A stretch of 64,000 nucleotides of DNA from Polynucleobacter necessarius (GCF_900095185.1 NZ_LT606948.1:1464509-1528508), one strand, 5' to 3'; counted from the first letter of the stretch, positions 52,876 to 63,465 are shown. Program-made: numbers and translations. Notes: generated from the letters alone by a model not told the origin.

Positions 52876-53350
52876 GGGTAATATCACCCTTACCCTTGAT
52901 GCAGCTAAAGCACCAAAAAGCGTTGCCAACTTTTTGCAATACGTTAAAAGCGGCCATTACGATGGCACGATCTTCCACCGCGTCATTGATAACTTCATGA
53001 TCCAGAGTGGAGGAATGTCTGCGGGCATGAAACAAAAGCCTACAGGTGCGGAAATTGAAAACGAAGCCAATAACGAACTTAAAAATGATCGTTATACCGT
53101 GGCAATGGCGCGTACAAACGACCCCCATTCTGCAACTTCTCAATTTTTTATTAATGTGAATGACAATGATTTCTTAAACCATACTGCCCAAAACGCCCAA
53201 GGATGGGGTTATGCAGTATTTGGCAAAGTTACCGACGGAATGGACGTCGTTGATACCATTCGCAAGGTTAAGACTGGTAGTTCAGGTTTTCATCAAGATG
53301 TTCCAACAGAAGATGTTGTCATTGAGAAGGCTTCTGTTCTCGAGGCATGA
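52847..53350 (+). CDS. ppiB: Cyclophilin-type peptidyl-prolyl isomerase
   Basis: An intact 167-residue cytosolic cyclophilin (no signal peptide). The catalytic region is [15 protein letters not shown] with the key Arg, followed by [18 protein letters not shown] and [17 protein letters not shown]. The stop overlaps the lpxH start (ATGA). Since slyD is broken nearby, this is the one intact prolyl isomerase in the window. Confidence 0.94.
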   Translation: MAKVLLKTNKGNITLTLDAAKAPKSVANFLQYVKSGHYDGTIFHRVIDNFMIQSGGMSAGMKQKPTGAEIENEANNELKNDRYTVAMARTNDPHSATSQFFINVNDNDFLNHTAQNAQGWGYAVFGKVTDGMDVVDTIRKVKTGSSGFHQDVPTEDVVIEKASVLEA

Positions 53351-54129
53351 TCCCGCAATACGCGAGCGCACTGCTCATATCAGATTTACACCTCACGCCG
53401 TCAATGCCCTTGACGGCACAACGCTTTTTTGACTTCTGCGAAAAAGAAACTCCAAAAGTAGAGGCCGTTTTTATTCTGGGTGACCTCTTTGAATACTGGG
53501 TGGGAGATGATGCAGTCATCTCTTCCCCTTTTCAACAAGAAGTCCAGCGCATAATCGCCAGTCTTGCCGCTAAAATAAAAACGTATTACCTGCATGGCAA
53601 TCGCGATTTTTTAATTGGTCAAAGTTTTATTCAAAAAACCGGTATGACGCTATTACCCGATCCATGCTCGGTTGAAATTGCACAACAAAAATGGGTATTG
53701 GCACACGGCGATGCTCTCTGCACTGCAGATGTGGGCTACCAAGTATTTCGTATCTGGGTTAGAAAAACTTGGCTACAAAAACTCTTTCTCACTCTGCCGC
53801 TCAATTGGCGCAAAGGTATTGCCCAACATCTGCGCAGCAATAGTCACACCCAAGATCAACAAGTTTGTTCCTCAGAGTCCAATCTGCGAAAAATGGACGT
53901 CACAAGAGAAGCTTGCGCTGCAGTATTGAGAGATCAATCAGGCAATCAATTAATCCATGGTCATACCCACTTGCCAAGACAACACGAAGAGTCTCTTGGC
54001 ACCCAGGCATGGCAACGCTGGGTGCTATCAGACTGGGACTTAGATCATCCAGAGAGCTTGCGACCTAGGGCAAGCGGCCTTCTCATTGAAGGTAATGGAG
54101 TGCGCTATCTTGATCTGATCAAAAACTAA
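53347..54129 (+). CDS. lpxH: UDP-2,3-diacylglucosamine diphosphatase LpxH
   Basis: An intact 260-residue calcineurin-like Mn-phosphoesterase that makes lipid X in lipid A synthesis. Metal motifs occur in order: ISDLHL (10-15), [34 protein letters not shown] and HGHTHLP. Coupled to ppiB through ATGA. Convergent with suhB with only about 20 bp between. Retained lipid A synthesis fits a Gram-negative cell that keeps its own outer membrane. Confidence 0.94.
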   Translation: MIPQYASALLISDLHLTPSMPLTAQRFFDFCEKETPKVEAVFILGDLFEYWVGDDAVISSPFQQEVQRIIASLAAKIKTYYLHGNRDFLIGQSFIQKTGMTLLPDPCSVEIAQQKWVLAHGDALCTADVGYQVFRIWVRKTWLQKLFLTLPLNWRKGIAQHLRSNSHTQDQQVCSSESNLRKMDVTREACAAVLRDQSGNQLIHGHTHLPRQHEESLGTQAWQRWVLSDWDLDHPESLRPRASGLLIEGNGVRYLDLIKN

Positions 54130-54148
54130 TCCAGTCATTTTACATGAA

Positions 54149-54937
54149 TTAGGAAGCTGAGTATTTGGAGAGAGATTGAACCATCTGCGCGAAAATGCGC
54201 GGATTTGCAGCCATTACTTCACCGCTTTTAAGGAAGCCCTCTTCACCGCGATAGTTACCCATTAAGCCACCAGTTTCGGTAATGAGTAAGGCGCCAGCAG
54301 CCATATTCCATGGCTTGAGATCACTCTCAAAGAAACCATCGTAACGACCTGCGGCAACATATGCCAGATCCAATGAAGCAGCTCCAGGACGACGCAGTCC
54401 AGCACATTGACGTGACATCTCACCAAAGATTTTTAAATACTTATCTAAATCCTGATCTTCACGATCAGGAAAGCCAGTGCCGAATAAAGCATTCGCAAGA
54501 CGATCTTGAGTGGCAACACGCAAACGCCGACGATCCAAATACGCACCCGCACCACGAGTCGCAGTAAATAATTCGTCACGGGTTGGGTCATACACCACAG
54601 CTTGTTGAGTAACGCCATTAACTGCTAAAGCAATTGATACCGCATAATGGGGAAAGCCATGAATGAAATTGGTTGCGCCATCTAAGGGATCAATGATCCA
54701 AACATTTTCTGCATCTACATTACGCTCACCAGTCTCTTCAGCTAAAAATCCATGGGTTGGATAAGCTTCACTGAGTATTTCGATGATCGCTGCCTCTGCA
54801 GCTTTCCCCACCTCGGCAACAAAGTCGTTATGTTGCTTGCGGTCAACCTGCAAGCGCTCCAAATTCAGAGCAGCGCGATTAATCACTGTTCCTGCGCGAC
54901 GGGCGGCCTTAATGGCTACATTTAACATGGGATGCAT
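54149..54937 (-). CDS. suhB: Inositol monophosphatase family protein SuhB
   Basis: A full-length 262-residue protein from the ATG at 54937 ([20 protein letters not shown]); the longer frame adds 24 unlikely residues. E. coli SuhB is an inositol phosphatase and, independently of catalysis, part of the rRNA antitermination complex. Metal-site residues are present in FLAEETGE and [19 protein letters not shown]. The third motif, WDxAAG in the family, reads WNMAAG (Asn211), so one metal-ligand Asp is replaced. The rest is well kept. Phosphatase activity is doubtful; the antitermination role could persist. Confidence 0.88.
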   Translation of the reverse strand: MHPMLNVAIKAARRAGTVINRAALNLERLQVDRKQHNDFVAEVGKAAEAAIIEILSEAYPTHGFLAEETGERNVDAENVWIIDPLDGATNFIHGFPHYAVSIALAVNGVTQQAVVYDPTRDELFTATRGAGAYLDRRRLRVATQDRLANALFGTGFPDREDQDLDKYLKIFGEMSRQCAGLRRPGAASLDLAYVAAGRYDGFFESDLKPWNMAAGALLITETGGLMGNYRGEEGFLKSGEVMAANPRIFAQMVQSLSKYSAS

Positions 54938-55101
54938 AAGTATTGCTGGACAAATTAAATAAGAACAAGCTTCTTGTAACGCCCCCCAATAAGGTAAATT
55001 GGATGACAATACGAAGCTAACAGTGTGATTCTAAACGATTAGCATCCTTTACCCAATGAATAGGCCTTTTATAACCCTCAATCCATCATCCCGCCCAACG
55101 C

Positions 55102-55854
55102 ATGAGTAACGATTCATTGAACTTGCTGCGCTGGGTTTTAGTTGAGACCAGCCACCCGGGAAATGTGGGCTCGGCTGCTCGCGCCCTGAAAACTATGGAC
55201 TTTGCGGATCTTCGCCTGATTAACCCCAAAGCGCAATCCATTGCCAGCCATCCTGAGGCGATAGCCTTAGCTAGCGGTGCGGTAGATGTCTTAACTTCAT
55301 CATCAGAATCGAATTCTCTCGCTAGTGCTGTAGAGGGTTGCTCTCTGGTGCTGGGTTTGACAAGTCGAGATCGAGAATTCGGACCACCCGCATTAGACTG
55401 GGATACCGCTCGCTCCTTAATCACTGAAACCACTTCAGGAAATGGCAAGGTTGCCTTGTTGTTTGGCCCTGAAAGAACAGGTCTAGATAATGAACATTTA
55501 GGTTTATGTACCCATCGCGTATGGCTCAATGCCAACCCTGAATACCCCTCACTTAACCTTGCCCAAGCCTTAATGGTTTGCGCTTATACCTTAAGAGAAT
55601 CGCTTGGCAAGCCAAACGAACGCCAACACACCACAGTGGCCAGGGAATCTATGGTAGATTATGCTGATCCAGCTGCGATTGCTGCCATGCTGGAGCATTG
55701 GCGCGACGGCCTTGAAGCAATTGGCTATCTTGATCCAGCCAATCCTAAGAAGCTCATGCCCCGTTTACAGGGGCTATTTGCCCGTAGCCGCCTGCATAAA
55801 GAAGAAATTGATCTTCTTCGAGGGATAGCTAAGCAGATGCTCCTGAGAAAATAA
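55102..55854 (+). CDS. trmJ: tRNA (cytidine/uridine-2'-O-)-methyltransferase TrmJ
   Basis: An intact 250-residue SPOUT methyltransferase that methylates ribose 32 of tRNAs. N-terminal VLVETSHPGNVGSAARALKT is the SpoU start. The knot motifs are GKVALLFGPERTGLDNEHLG and YPSLNLAQALMVCAYTLRES. A C-terminal helical extension (about 165-250) fits TrmJ. Divergent from suhB, as is common in proteobacteria. About 20 nt separate it from cysE downstream. Confidence 0.9.
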   Translation: MSNDSLNLLRWVLVETSHPGNVGSAARALKTMDFADLRLINPKAQSIASHPEAIALASGAVDVLTSSSESNSLASAVEGCSLVLGLTSRDREFGPPALDWDTARSLITETTSGNGKVALLFGPERTGLDNEHLGLCTHRVWLNANPEYPSLNLAQALMVCAYTLRESLGKPNERQHTTVARESMVDYADPAAIAAMLEHWRDGLEAIGYLDPANPKKLMPRLQGLFARSRLHKEEIDLLRGIAKQMLLRK

Positions 55855-55877
55855 GCGCATACCGTTAAAATCCAGAT

Positions 55878-56634
55878 ATGCTAAATTCAATATTCGACCA
55901 AGTCGACTCCATCATTGCTAGGGACCCTGCCGCTCGTAATCGTCTTGAGGTCATAACCTGCTACCAAGGCCTGCATTTAGTTTGGCTTCATCGCATCTCA
56001 CACTTCTTATGGAATTTAGGTTTGAAATGGATTGCCCGCTTGCTCTCAATGTTTACACGCTTCTTCACGGGGATAGAAATTCACCCAGGCACCAAGATTG
56101 GTCGCCGTGTATTTTTTGGAGCATGGTCTTGGTATTGTGATCGGAGAAACTACTGAAATTGGTGATGATTGCACCATTTACCAAGGCGTGACTTTAGGCG
56201 GCACTTCGCTTTACAAGGGCGTTATAAGCGTCACCCAACATTGGAAAAGGTGTAGTAGCCAGTGCTCTGGCGCAAAAGTACTTGGTGGCTTTACCGTAGG
56301 TGACGGCGCGCGCATTGGCTCAAACGCAATAGTCTTAAAAGAAATCCCTGCAGGTGCTACAGCCGTAGGCATACCAGCACGTATTTTGCATCCCGATCTT
56401 CCGCAAAGTGCTGATAGCAAAACCAAAGAATATTTTTCTGCGTGTGGTGTCACGCCCAATGTGGATGACCCTGTATCAATGGCCCTCAAAGGCTTACATT
56501 GATGCCACCATTGAGCAAGAAGCCAAAATTGCAGCCTTAGTAGAGAGCACACTTGCCAAGTTGAATAACACACCAATTGGTACCGATGCCAACGCAAGTG
56601 ATACCAAGCGCGACTTAGACGCTATTAAAGAATG
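55878..56634 (+). pseudogene. cysE: Serine O-acetyltransferase CysE, broken
   Basis: Remnant of the first enzyme of cysteine synthesis. [20 protein letters not shown] and [17 protein letters not shown] are in frame, then a frame change near 56115 leads to [20 protein letters not shown] and TLGGTSLYKG. Two more lesions damage the VKRHPTLEKGVVV-type segment near 56220-56270. The hexapeptide repeats resume (GAKVLGGFTVGDGARIGSNA). The tail changes frame after GLH. No active trimer could form. Confidence 0.88.
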
Positions 56635-56675
56635 ACTCAAAGAATAGCGCTCAAAGGTTAATATCCGAAGAAAAC

Positions 56676-56703
56676 AAAAAGGAATAGCTTGCTATTCCTT
56701 TTT
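56676..56703. terminator. Bidirectional Rho-independent terminator
   Basis: A perfect 12-bp stem (aaaaaggaatag / ctattccttttt) with a 4-nt loop lies between the convergent cysE and slyD remnants. The A- and T-tracts at the two ends let it work for both strands. Confidence 0.9.
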
Positions 56704-56721
56704 AATTGCTGACCGAACTTC

Positions 56722-57315
56722 TCAATGAAGTGTGCGTGGCCCTGAGTTATCGCTACCCAATGTATTACCTGGAAACTCTTCATCTTCATGATCATCATCG
56801 GGCATCCCAAAAGAAAAACTAGATCCACCTTTTGGATGACGATTTTCAATTTCATCTTCGGTCGCTGCACGAACATCCTCTACCGGTACCCAAAAACGCA
56901 ACGCCCTTTCCCGCTAAAGGATGATTGCCATCAAGTACCACTGGATTGTCAGCCACGTCGGTAACGGTATAGATCAAAGGGTCTTCATCAGCATCATCTG
57001 CAACTTACATCCTCTTCTGCATCTGGGACACCCTCAAACTGCATACCCACTTCCAAAGATTCAGAAAAACGCGTACGCGACTCGATTTTTAACAGATCTA
57101 GAGCTGTATTCTCCAAAAGCCTCGTTTGACTCCAATTGGATAGTTGCCTCATAACCTATATCCTGACTATCCAGTAGAATCTCAATCTTGGGAAAAGTAC
57201 CGTCATAACCTCCATGCCGGTATACCTTCGGAGAATCAGGCTCTTCAATGACATGATTTTGCGCATCGGTTAACTTATAGCGAAGGGATACGATGGTATT
57301 TTTTTCAATCTTCAT
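56722..57315 (-). pseudogene. slyD: FKBP-type prolyl isomerase SlyD, broken
   Basis: Remnant of the SlyD-type chaperone/isomerase. The start at 57315 is MKIEKNTIVSLRYKLTDAQN. The FKBP core reads PKVYRHGGYDGTFPKIE and GYEATIQLESNEAFGEY, then changes frame (SRSVKNRVAYAFF and a stop at 57061). The insert-in-flap part is scattered. The C-terminus ALRFWVPVEDVRAATEDEIE is open again to a stop at 56722. It lacks the usual His-rich metal tail, like other betaproteobacterial forms. Confidence 0.85.
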
Positions 57316-57370
57316 GCGGCATTTGTCAAACACTCAGTTTTAATCAGTTTCTTAAAGCTTTTATCTCTAT

Positions 57371-58563
57371 ATGACCTCATTTTACTTGAGCAAGCCCTGG
57401 GCCTTAGTTGGCGAGACCCGACCGCTACATGGCTCAGTACTGGCAAAAAAGTGCCTCCTCGTCAGAGTTGCCATTCCAGTATTTAACCTGGCAGCCCAGG
57501 ATGGGGAGAGGCTTGATAGCCCAATTCTAGCTCAAGACTTATTGTGGCATTTGGACTAAACGAAGAGGTGGAAGCGCGCCTCGTTAAATCTCAGCCCTGG
57601 AGCTTTGAGCAAGGCCCTTTCTCCAAACAAGCACTTCCCTCACTCAATAAATCAGATTGGGCCTTGCTGCTTCAAGGGATGGAGGCAAACCACCCAGCTG
57701 CTGCAAAAGCACTGTCTTAGTTTCGATTCATACCGGATCCCCGTCTGAATGAGTTGATGATCAGCATCGCCGGAGTTGGAGGTGGAGTTGGACCGCACTT
57801 TGATTCATATGATGCGTCGTTCCTAATCCAGATGTCCGGGAGAAGGCAATGGTGCATCTCAAAGCAAAAAGATCTGAGCCTCAACCCTAATCTGCCATTA
57901 AAAATTCTGCGGAACTTCAGGCCAGAACAGGTATGGATTCTGGAGTCAGGCGATATGCTCTATTTGTCCCCACATATTGCGCATGACGGCATTGCTCTGG
58001 ATGCAGGCTGTCAAACTTGGTCTGTTGGGTTTCGTGCACCCAGCTTTAAAGCGTTACTGCAAGAAGGCTTATGGCGACTTGCTGAGTCACTAGAAGAGAT
58101 TCCAGAATTAGATCAAAAATTTTCTGACCCCAAGCAAGAGGCAATACACACCCCCAATCAATTACCCAATCAGTTCTTCGGGTAATTGAGTAAAACACTT
58201 AAAGAATTGAAGTTAGATCAAATTCATGGTTTTTGACCTGGCATTATTAGCGCCTACCTCTCGGAGCCAAAACAGCAAGTCTTTTTTGAAACCCCTAAAA
58301 ATCCACTTAACTCCAGGGCATTCCTAAAAAGAATCGCAACCGATAGGCTTATACCTCACCCAAAATCCCGAATTTTGAGCCTTAAAAAGCAGGTTTACTG
58401 CAATGTGGAGGTCATGACGAATGGCCAGCAGGCAGCAAATATTGCTTCAGCATGGCAAACTCTTTCAGCCCAAAAGAGTCTCAAAACCAGAAAACTTGAG
58501 CATTTAGATGGATCCGCCCTTTATGAGGCCTATTTGGCTGGATGGCTAATTTTTGAAAACTGA
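57371..58563 (+). pseudogene. Ribosomal oxygenase RoxA/YcfD-type (cupin), broken
   Basis: Remnant of the Fe(II)/2-oxoglutarate oxygenase that hydroxylates an Arg of ribosomal protein L16. In order: MTSFYLSKPWALVGETRPLH, a frame change near 57545, FGLNEEVEARLVKSQPWSFE, a TAG before FRFIPDPRLNELMISIAG, the metal motif GPHFDSYD, ESGDMLYLSPHIAHDGIAL, and a further lesion near 58185. The C-terminal winged-helix part ends SALYEAYLAGWLIFEN. At least three lesions. Confidence 0.85.
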
Positions 58564-58629
58564 CACTTTAGAGATGGATATAATAATTACTGGAAAATAC
58601 ATAGGGGTAATCCCTTGGTATTTCTGAAG

Positions 58630-58649
58630 AACAATTACCGGTAATTGTT
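58630..58649. repeat. 20-bp perfect palindrome upstream of the small lipoprotein
   Basis: A spacerless palindrome with centre ACCGGT (half-site aacaattacc) lies 25 nt before the ATG of the small lipoprotein gene. An AT-rich TTAATTTTTT follows. It could be an operator for a dimeric regulator or a short leader hairpin. Confidence 0.6.
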
Positions 58650-58674
58650 GTTAATTTTTTAAAGGAATTTATAA

Positions 58675-58794
58675 ATGAAGAAGTCACTCGTATTCGCTGC
58701 TATGTTAGCAATCGCCTTGGCCGCTTGCGGTAAGAAAGAAGAAGCAAAACCTGTGGAAGCTGCACCAGCTCCCGCTGCTGACGCTAAGCAGTAA
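58675..58794 (+). CDS. Small 39-residue lipoprotein
   Basis: MKKSLVFAAMLAIALAACGK gives a textbook lipoprotein signal with lipobox LAAC and Cys18, leaving a 22-residue mature peptide rich in Glu, Ala, Pro and Lys. AAAGGA lies eight bases before the ATG, and a strong terminator follows, so it is a self-contained transcription unit. Similar tiny lipoproteins are common in Burkholderiales; the role is unknown. Confidence 0.85.
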   Translation: MKKSLVFAAMLAIALAACGKKEEAKPVEAAPAPAADAKQ

Positions 58795-58811
58795 TCTTCT
58801 TCATGAAGATC

Positions 58812-58837
58812 AAAAAGCCGCTTTTCAGCGGCTTTTT
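58812..58837. terminator. Bidirectional Rho-independent terminator
   Basis: The 11-bp stem aaaaagccgct / agcggcttttt with a 4-nt loop lies between the small lipoprotein gene and the convergent bamC. Confidence 0.92.
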
Positions 58838-58854
58838 GATTGGTGGCATCGCTC

Positions 58855-60006
58855 TTACTTAGTTAACTGATCTGTTAACAATGTCAGCAACTGGAATCCA
58901 GCCGGCGTAGTTTCTGGTTTGCCATCAGCAGTTTGTACGTAAATACTCGCTGAGTTTTCACCAGTACTCTTAACAACAACCTGATACTTTTTAGCTTTCA
59001 TACCAGACTCATCTTTGCTGCTAAAGAGATTAGTAAAAAATTCTTTGGTATCCCCAAGATCTTTCGGGTTCACATAGCGAACGTAGTAAATACCAAGCGA
59101 ACGGTTACGATCTTCAACAGTAAAGTTGGAGCGGTCAAGCGCTAAACCGACGTCGCGCCATGAGCGATCAAAGCCAGCGCTTAACTCAATATAACCCTGA
59201 TTATTACCCTCTTGCACAAACTTGGCTTTCGGCGTTTTTGGACCAAGAGGTACCGCAACCATCGCCTTGGCTTGCTCTTGAGTCATCCCCAAACGCTCCA
59301 TTAAGCGCGCCAAAAAAGCCGCTTCTAACTCTGGATCATTTGGCCTAGCAGTCCAAATAGTGTTATTACATGCAGTAGTAGTGGAATCGGTCACGCACTT
59401 TTCTATAACTCCACGTTGGGTGATGTAAATCTCTGTCTCTCCTGGCTTTACAACCTCTAAACGGGTCTTATATTTATCACGCTCCCCAGTGGCATAAACG
59501 GAATCCAGAAGTCCGCCTACCGTAGAACGAATCCAATCCTGTGCAATCTTGGCACGATTTTCTGCCCAATCAGTCTCCATAATGCCGGTTGATGGCGAAT
59601 CAACTACCAATAAGAAACCATTTTCTTGCCAGAAATCCTTTACTTGCGGATAGAGTTCAGGAGCAGGCTTCTCAACTACCAACCAACGACGTTCGCCATC
59701 ACGTGCAATGCGCATACCTGGAATACCGGTCATAACGTTACTACGCATTTGCGCGGATTTCTTTACTGCTGCATTGTATTCAGACATAGTAGCAGAACCA
59801 TCTTGAACAATGTAACGACGGTCTGCCTGAGCTGTAATCAAGTCAGGTGGGTAGGACAAATTAGGACCACGCACAGCGCCGGCACTCTTGTAGTCGACAG
59901 TATCACTGCTAGTTACTGATTTACAAGCTGTCAAGGCAGCAGAAGCAATCAAGCCTACAACCAAGATCGATATCAGTCGACGCAACATAGGAAGCAAATT
60001 CATCAT
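58855..60006 (-). CDS. bamC: Outer membrane protein assembly factor BamC
   Basis: An intact 383-residue lipoprotein of the BAM complex. Signal [20 protein letters not shown] has lipobox LTAC with Cys28. The unstructured N-terminal lasso ([20 protein letters not shown]) contacts BamD, and two helix-grip domains follow. The start overlaps the dapA stop (ATGATG), the same dapA-bamC coupling as in E. coli. With bamD also intact, the BAM machinery seems conserved. Confidence 0.92.
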   Translation of the reverse strand: MMNLLPMLRRLISILVVGLIASAALTACKSVTSSDTVDYKSAGAVRGPNLSYPPDLITAQADRRYIVQDGSATMSEYNAAVKKSAQMRSNVMTGIPGMRIARDGERRWLVVEKPAPELYPQVKDFWQENGFLLVVDSPSTGIMETDWAENRAKIAQDWIRSTVGGLLDSVYATGERDKYKTRLEVVKPGETEIYITQRGVIEKCVTDSTTTACNNTIWTARPNDPELEAAFLARLMERLGMTQEQAKAMVAVPLGPKTPKAKFVQEGNNQGYIELSAGFDRSWRDVGLALDRSNFTVEDRNRSLGIYYVRYVNPKDLGDTKEFFTNLFSSKDESGMKAKKYQVVVKSTGENSASIYVQTADGKPETTPAGFQLLTLLTDQLTK

Positions 60007-60926
60007 AATAAGTTGGCCTGTTTTAACGCTGCCTTTAAGGGCTCACGCAAGGAATTATTTAAAGGGGTTAATGGCAAACGAATACCAGCAGTAATCTTGC
60101 CCATTTCGTGCAATGCCCATTTCACTGGAATTGGGTTTGCCTCAGCAAACATGGCCTTGTGAACAGCAATCAATTGATACTGAATTTCACGGGTGCGCCT
60201 TACATCATCTGACATAGCGGCAACGCAAAGCTCATGCATTAAACGAGGTGCAACGTTGGCTGTAACTGAGATGTTGCCTTTACCGCCCATCAACATCAGC
60301 ATGGCAGCCGTAAGATCATCTCCGGAGAATACTGAAAAATCCTGATGGCCAGCACGCTTGAGATCATTGATCAATAAAGTCCCGCGTTCCAGACTTCCGG
60401 TAGCATCTTTGATTCCAATAATACCAGGCACAGCCACAAGACGTACAACAGTATCACCTGCCAGATCAGCTACCGTTCTACCGGGAACGTTATACAAAAT
60501 GATTGGCAAGTCTACTGACTCGGCAATCTTTTTAAAGTGGGCATACATGCCGTCTTGAGTTGGCCTGTTGTAATACGGAACAACTTGCAAGCTTGCGTCT
60601 GCTCCAACCTGCTTAGCAAATTGAGTTAATTCAATCGCTTCAATGGTGGAATTTCCGCCTGTACTAGCAATGACGGGAATTCGCCCAGCAATATGTTCTA
60701 CAGTCACACGAATCAACTCGCAGTGCTCTTCAACGGAGACCGTGGGAGACTCACCGCTAGTGCCAACAATCACAATACCATCAGTACCCTCGGCCACATG
60801 CCAATCCAACAAGGAACGCAAACTGACATAGTCCAGACCACCGTCCTCAAACATCGGAGTCACAATAGCCGGCATACTGCCAGCGATAGGCTTTTTGATA
60901 CCTTTGGAATGAGCTGTATTTATCAC
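60003..60926 (-). CDS. dapA: 4-hydroxy-tetrahydrodipicolinate synthase
   Basis: An intact TIM-barrel lyase/aldolase-fold enzyme that condenses pyruvate with aspartate semialdehyde for DAP and lysine. A GTG start at 60926 gives 307 residues, close to the usual 292. The frame is open 27 codons further upstream, but that part overlaps the methyltransferase remnant. The catalytic Tyr is in [15 protein letters not shown] and the Schiff-base Lys in [24 protein letters not shown] is the substrate loop. Exact start uncertain. Confidence 0.9.
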   Translation of the reverse strand: MINTAHSKGIKKPIAGSMPAIVTPMFEDGGLDYVSLRSLLDWHVAEGTDGIVIVGTSGESPTVSVEEHCELIRVTVEHIAGRIPVIASTGGNSTIEAIELTQFAKQVGADASLQVVPYYNRPTQDGMYAHFKKIAESVDLPIILYNVPGRTVADLAGDTVVRLVAVPGIIGIKDATGSLERGTLLINDLKRAGHQDFSVFSGDDLTAAMLMLMGGKGNISVTANVAPRLMHELCVAAMSDDVRRTREIQYQLIAVHKAMFAEANPIPVKWALHEMGKITAGIRLPLTPLNNSLREPLKAALKQANLL

Positions 60927-60952
60927 CGAATATGCACCGATTTCTAGCTGAC

Positions 60953-61330
60953 TTAACCTTGAAATTGTAACGGAATACGCTGTTTTAGATGACCTGTTAC
61001 GGCGCATAGGCGCTGAACCATAGTTGGTTTGGGTTGATCCACGTAAATATCTTCATAGGCCAGCATCTTGAGGCTATTGCGCAAGGCAAAATCCAGTAAT
61101 CCTCCAGGTTTTAAGAGGAAATTGGGGTTCGTTGGCTTCCCACCTTCCCCATTTCCTTGGGCGAAGGTTTCGTAAATCAAAACCCCTTCGTTTTGCAACA
61201 TTTTGGGTAACTCATCGAGGTAAGGGCGGTAAAGGTAATTTGTCACGATGATGCTGCTAAATATAGAGCCTGTCAGAGGGACCATTCATTACCCTCTAGT
61301 TTGAAAGTCCTCGGAAGGATTCATGGATTG
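60953..61330 (-). pseudogene. SAM-dependent methyltransferase, C-terminal remnant
   Basis: About 110 codons of the C-terminal half of a class I methyltransferase. LEGNEW is followed by a frame change, then PLTGSIFSSIIVTNYLYRPY, NEGVLIYETFAQGNGE, and TNPNFLLKPGGLLDFALRNS to IPLQFQG. The N-terminal SAM-binding loop is gone. The closest family from memory is the uncharacterised Tellurite-resistance/TehB-like group; the substrate is unknown. Confidence 0.75.
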
Positions 61331-61360
61331 CATAGCGTACATCTTGGACAAGATTAAGCC

Positions 61361-62563
61361 TCAATCGTAAGCAAGACCCAGTGCCTCTCGAACTTCACGC
61401 ATGGTTTCTTGTGCAACCTTGCGGGCCTTATCGCATCCATCTGCAATGATGGATCGCAACAGACTCGGGTCATCTAAATATTTCTGAGCACGCTCAAACA
61501 TAGGCTGTTGTTCAGCCAAAATCGAATCAATCACTGGTTGCTTACATTCGAGACAACCAATGCCGGCTGATTTACAGCCCTTATCCACCCACAGCTTGGT
61601 CTCGTCATTAGAGTAAACGGTATGCAATTGCCATACTGGGCATCGCGCTGGATCGCCAACGTCGGTGCGATGAACACGCGCCGGATCGGTTGGCATCGTG
61701 CGGATTTTTTTAATGACATCTTCTGGGTTTTCGCGGATGCTAATGGTATTGCTGTAAGACTTTGACATCTTTTGTCCATCAATACCTGGCATGCGCGAAG
61801 CAGACGTCAGCAAAGCCTGCGGCTCGCGAAGGATGATTTTGCGAGCGCCCTCCAAGAATCCAAAAAGACGTTCACGATCAGCCATGGATAAGCTCTGCGC
61901 CTCTTGAAGAAGTGCTTTTGCCTGTTCTAGGGCTTCATCATCACCGCGCTCTTGAAAGGCAACCCGGAGTTCAGCATACATCTTGGCGCGTTTACTACCC
62001 AACTTCTTGACAGCCTCTAAAGCTTTTTCCTTCAAACCTGGCTCTCGGCCATATAAATAATTAAAGCGACGGGCAACTTCCCTAGTCATCTCAACGTGCG
62101 GCACCTGATCTTCGCCAACCGGCACAAACTGGGCTCGATATATCAACATATCTGCAGCTTGTAACAGTGGGTAACCCAAGAAACCATATGTTTGCAGATC
62201 TTTTTCTTTGAGCTTTTCAATTTGATCCTTATAAGTAGGTACCCTCTCAAGCCAGCCCAATGGCGTACCCATAGACAGTAATAAGAAGAGTTCGGCATGT
62301 TCAGGCACTTTGCTCTGAATAAACAAGGTTGCTTGGTTGGGGTCCACTCCACTAGCCAACCAATCAATCACCATGTCCCATACGGATTGCTCGATCACAT
62401 CAGGGGTCTCGTAATGAGTGGTTAAGGCATGCCAATCAGCCACAAAAAAGAAGCAGGGGTATTCAGACTGCAAGCGCACCCAATTCTTTAAAACACCATG
62501 GTAATGACCGAAGTGCAAACTACCGGTTGGTCGCATGCCTGAGAGAACGCGTTCAGCAAACAT
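61361..62563 (-). CDS. trpS: Tryptophanyl-tRNA synthetase
   Basis: An intact 400-residue class I synthetase. The HIGH-type motif is SLHFGHYHG (15-23) and the KMSKS motif lies in DGQKMSKSYSNTIS. A betaproteobacterial insertion is present before the anticodon-binding C-terminus (KGCKSAGIGCLECKQPV, with three Cys). The start MFAERVLSGMRPTGSLHFGH is the family start. The gene is 36 nt downstream of the PHP phosphoesterase on the same strand. Confidence 0.94.
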   Translation of the reverse strand: MFAERVLSGMRPTGSLHFGHYHGVLKNWVRLQSEYPCFFFVADWHALTTHYETPDVIEQSVWDMVIDWLASGVDPNQATLFIQSKVPEHAELFLLLSMGTPLGWLERVPTYKDQIEKLKEKDLQTYGFLGYPLLQAADMLIYRAQFVPVGEDQVPHVEMTREVARRFNYLYGREPGLKEKALEAVKKLGSKRAKMYAELRVAFQERGDDEALEQAKALLQEAQSLSMADRERLFGFLEGARKIILREPQALLTSASRMPGIDGQKMSKSYSNTISIRENPEDVIKKIRTMPTDPARVHRTDVGDPARCPVWQLHTVYSNDETKLWVDKGCKSAGIGCLECKQPVIDSILAEQQPMFERAQKYLDDPSLLRSIIADGCDKARKVAQETMREVREALGLAYD

Positions 62564-62599
62564 CTGTATTCTTTTCTAAATAGTGAAGGGGTTATATTT

Positions 62600-63454
62600 T
62601 TAATGAAAGGCAGACCAAACAGGAGTGAGATGATCTGGTAATAGTGGCAAATTGCCTAAATCGATATGGCTCTCATTGGGGTCGTGAAAGTCTGATCCAC
62701 GCGAGGCCAAAAAGCCGTATTGCTCAGCAATCTTGGCGTATGTTTTGTATTGATCGGGGCTATGGCTGCCAGTGACTACCTCAATCGCTAAGCCACCGAG
62801 ATCTTTAAAGCGCTTATAAAGTTCATCATCCATTTGCATCGCATTAAGCCGGCTGTAGCGGCCAGGATGTGCAATTACAGCTACTCCTCCAGATGCCTTG
62901 ATCCATGCCACTGCATCATCGAGACTAGCCCATTGATGGGGCACATATCCTGGCTTGCCTTCAATTAAATAGTTTTTAAATACGTGCTCAGTATTGCGGC
63001 ACACTCCCTGCTCTACTAAATAACGCGCAAAGTGCGTTCTTGAAATCAATTGATGGTTGCCAGCACAATGAAGTGCACCCTCATATGCTCCATAAATACC
63101 GACTTTGGCCAATTGATCCGCCATGAGTTGCGCGCGATTCCCGCGGCCCTCACGCGTGCGACGCAAGCCCTCAATAATTCCAACATGCTCTGCATCGATT
63201 CCGAGGCCGACGATATGAATAGTTTCACCCATCCAGGTTACCGAAATTTCTACGCCGGCAAGATAATCTAAATTTAATGCACTAGCAGCCTCACGAGCAT
63301 GCTTCTGACCGCCTAACTCATCATGATCAGTGAGCGCCCATAAATGCACTCCATTGGCTTTAGCGCGTTCAGCCAATGCTTCAGGCGTGAAAGTTCCATC
63401 AGAAACAACTGAGTGGCAATGCAAATCGGCATTTAGGGTGGGCAAGATGCTCAT
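62600..63454 (-). CDS. PHP-domain phosphoesterase (RNase AM / YciV type)
   Basis: An intact 284-residue PHP protein. Metal ligands: DLHCHSVVSDG (10-20), ALTDHDELGG, GVEISVTWMGETIHIVGLGI, VIAHPGRYSRL and GSDFHDPNE. Members of this group (YciV/TrpH) are 5'-3' exonucleases or 3',5'-nucleotide phosphatases; in E. coli RNase AM matures rRNA 5' ends. Position beside trpS matches many betaproteobacteria. The precise substrate is inferred. Confidence 0.88.
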   Translation of the reverse strand: MSILPTLNADLHCHSVVSDGTFTPEALAERAKANGVHLWALTDHDELGGQKHAREAASALNLDYLAGVEISVTWMGETIHIVGLGIDAEHVGIIEGLRRTREGRGNRAQLMADQLAKVGIYGAYEGALHCAGNHQLISRTHFARYLVEQGVCRNTEHVFKNYLIEGKPGYVPHQWASLDDAVAWIKASGGVAVIAHPGRYSRLNAMQMDDELYKRFKDLGGLAIEVVTGSHSPDQYKTYAKIAEQYGFLASRGSDFHDPNESHIDLGNLPLLPDHLTPVWSAFH

Positions 63455-63465
63455 GGCCCTCTATT

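Noticed and set aside
60927..61007. N-terminal extension of DapA
   Set aside because: It overlaps the methyltransferase remnant and makes the protein longer than the family; the GTG at 60926 is preferred.
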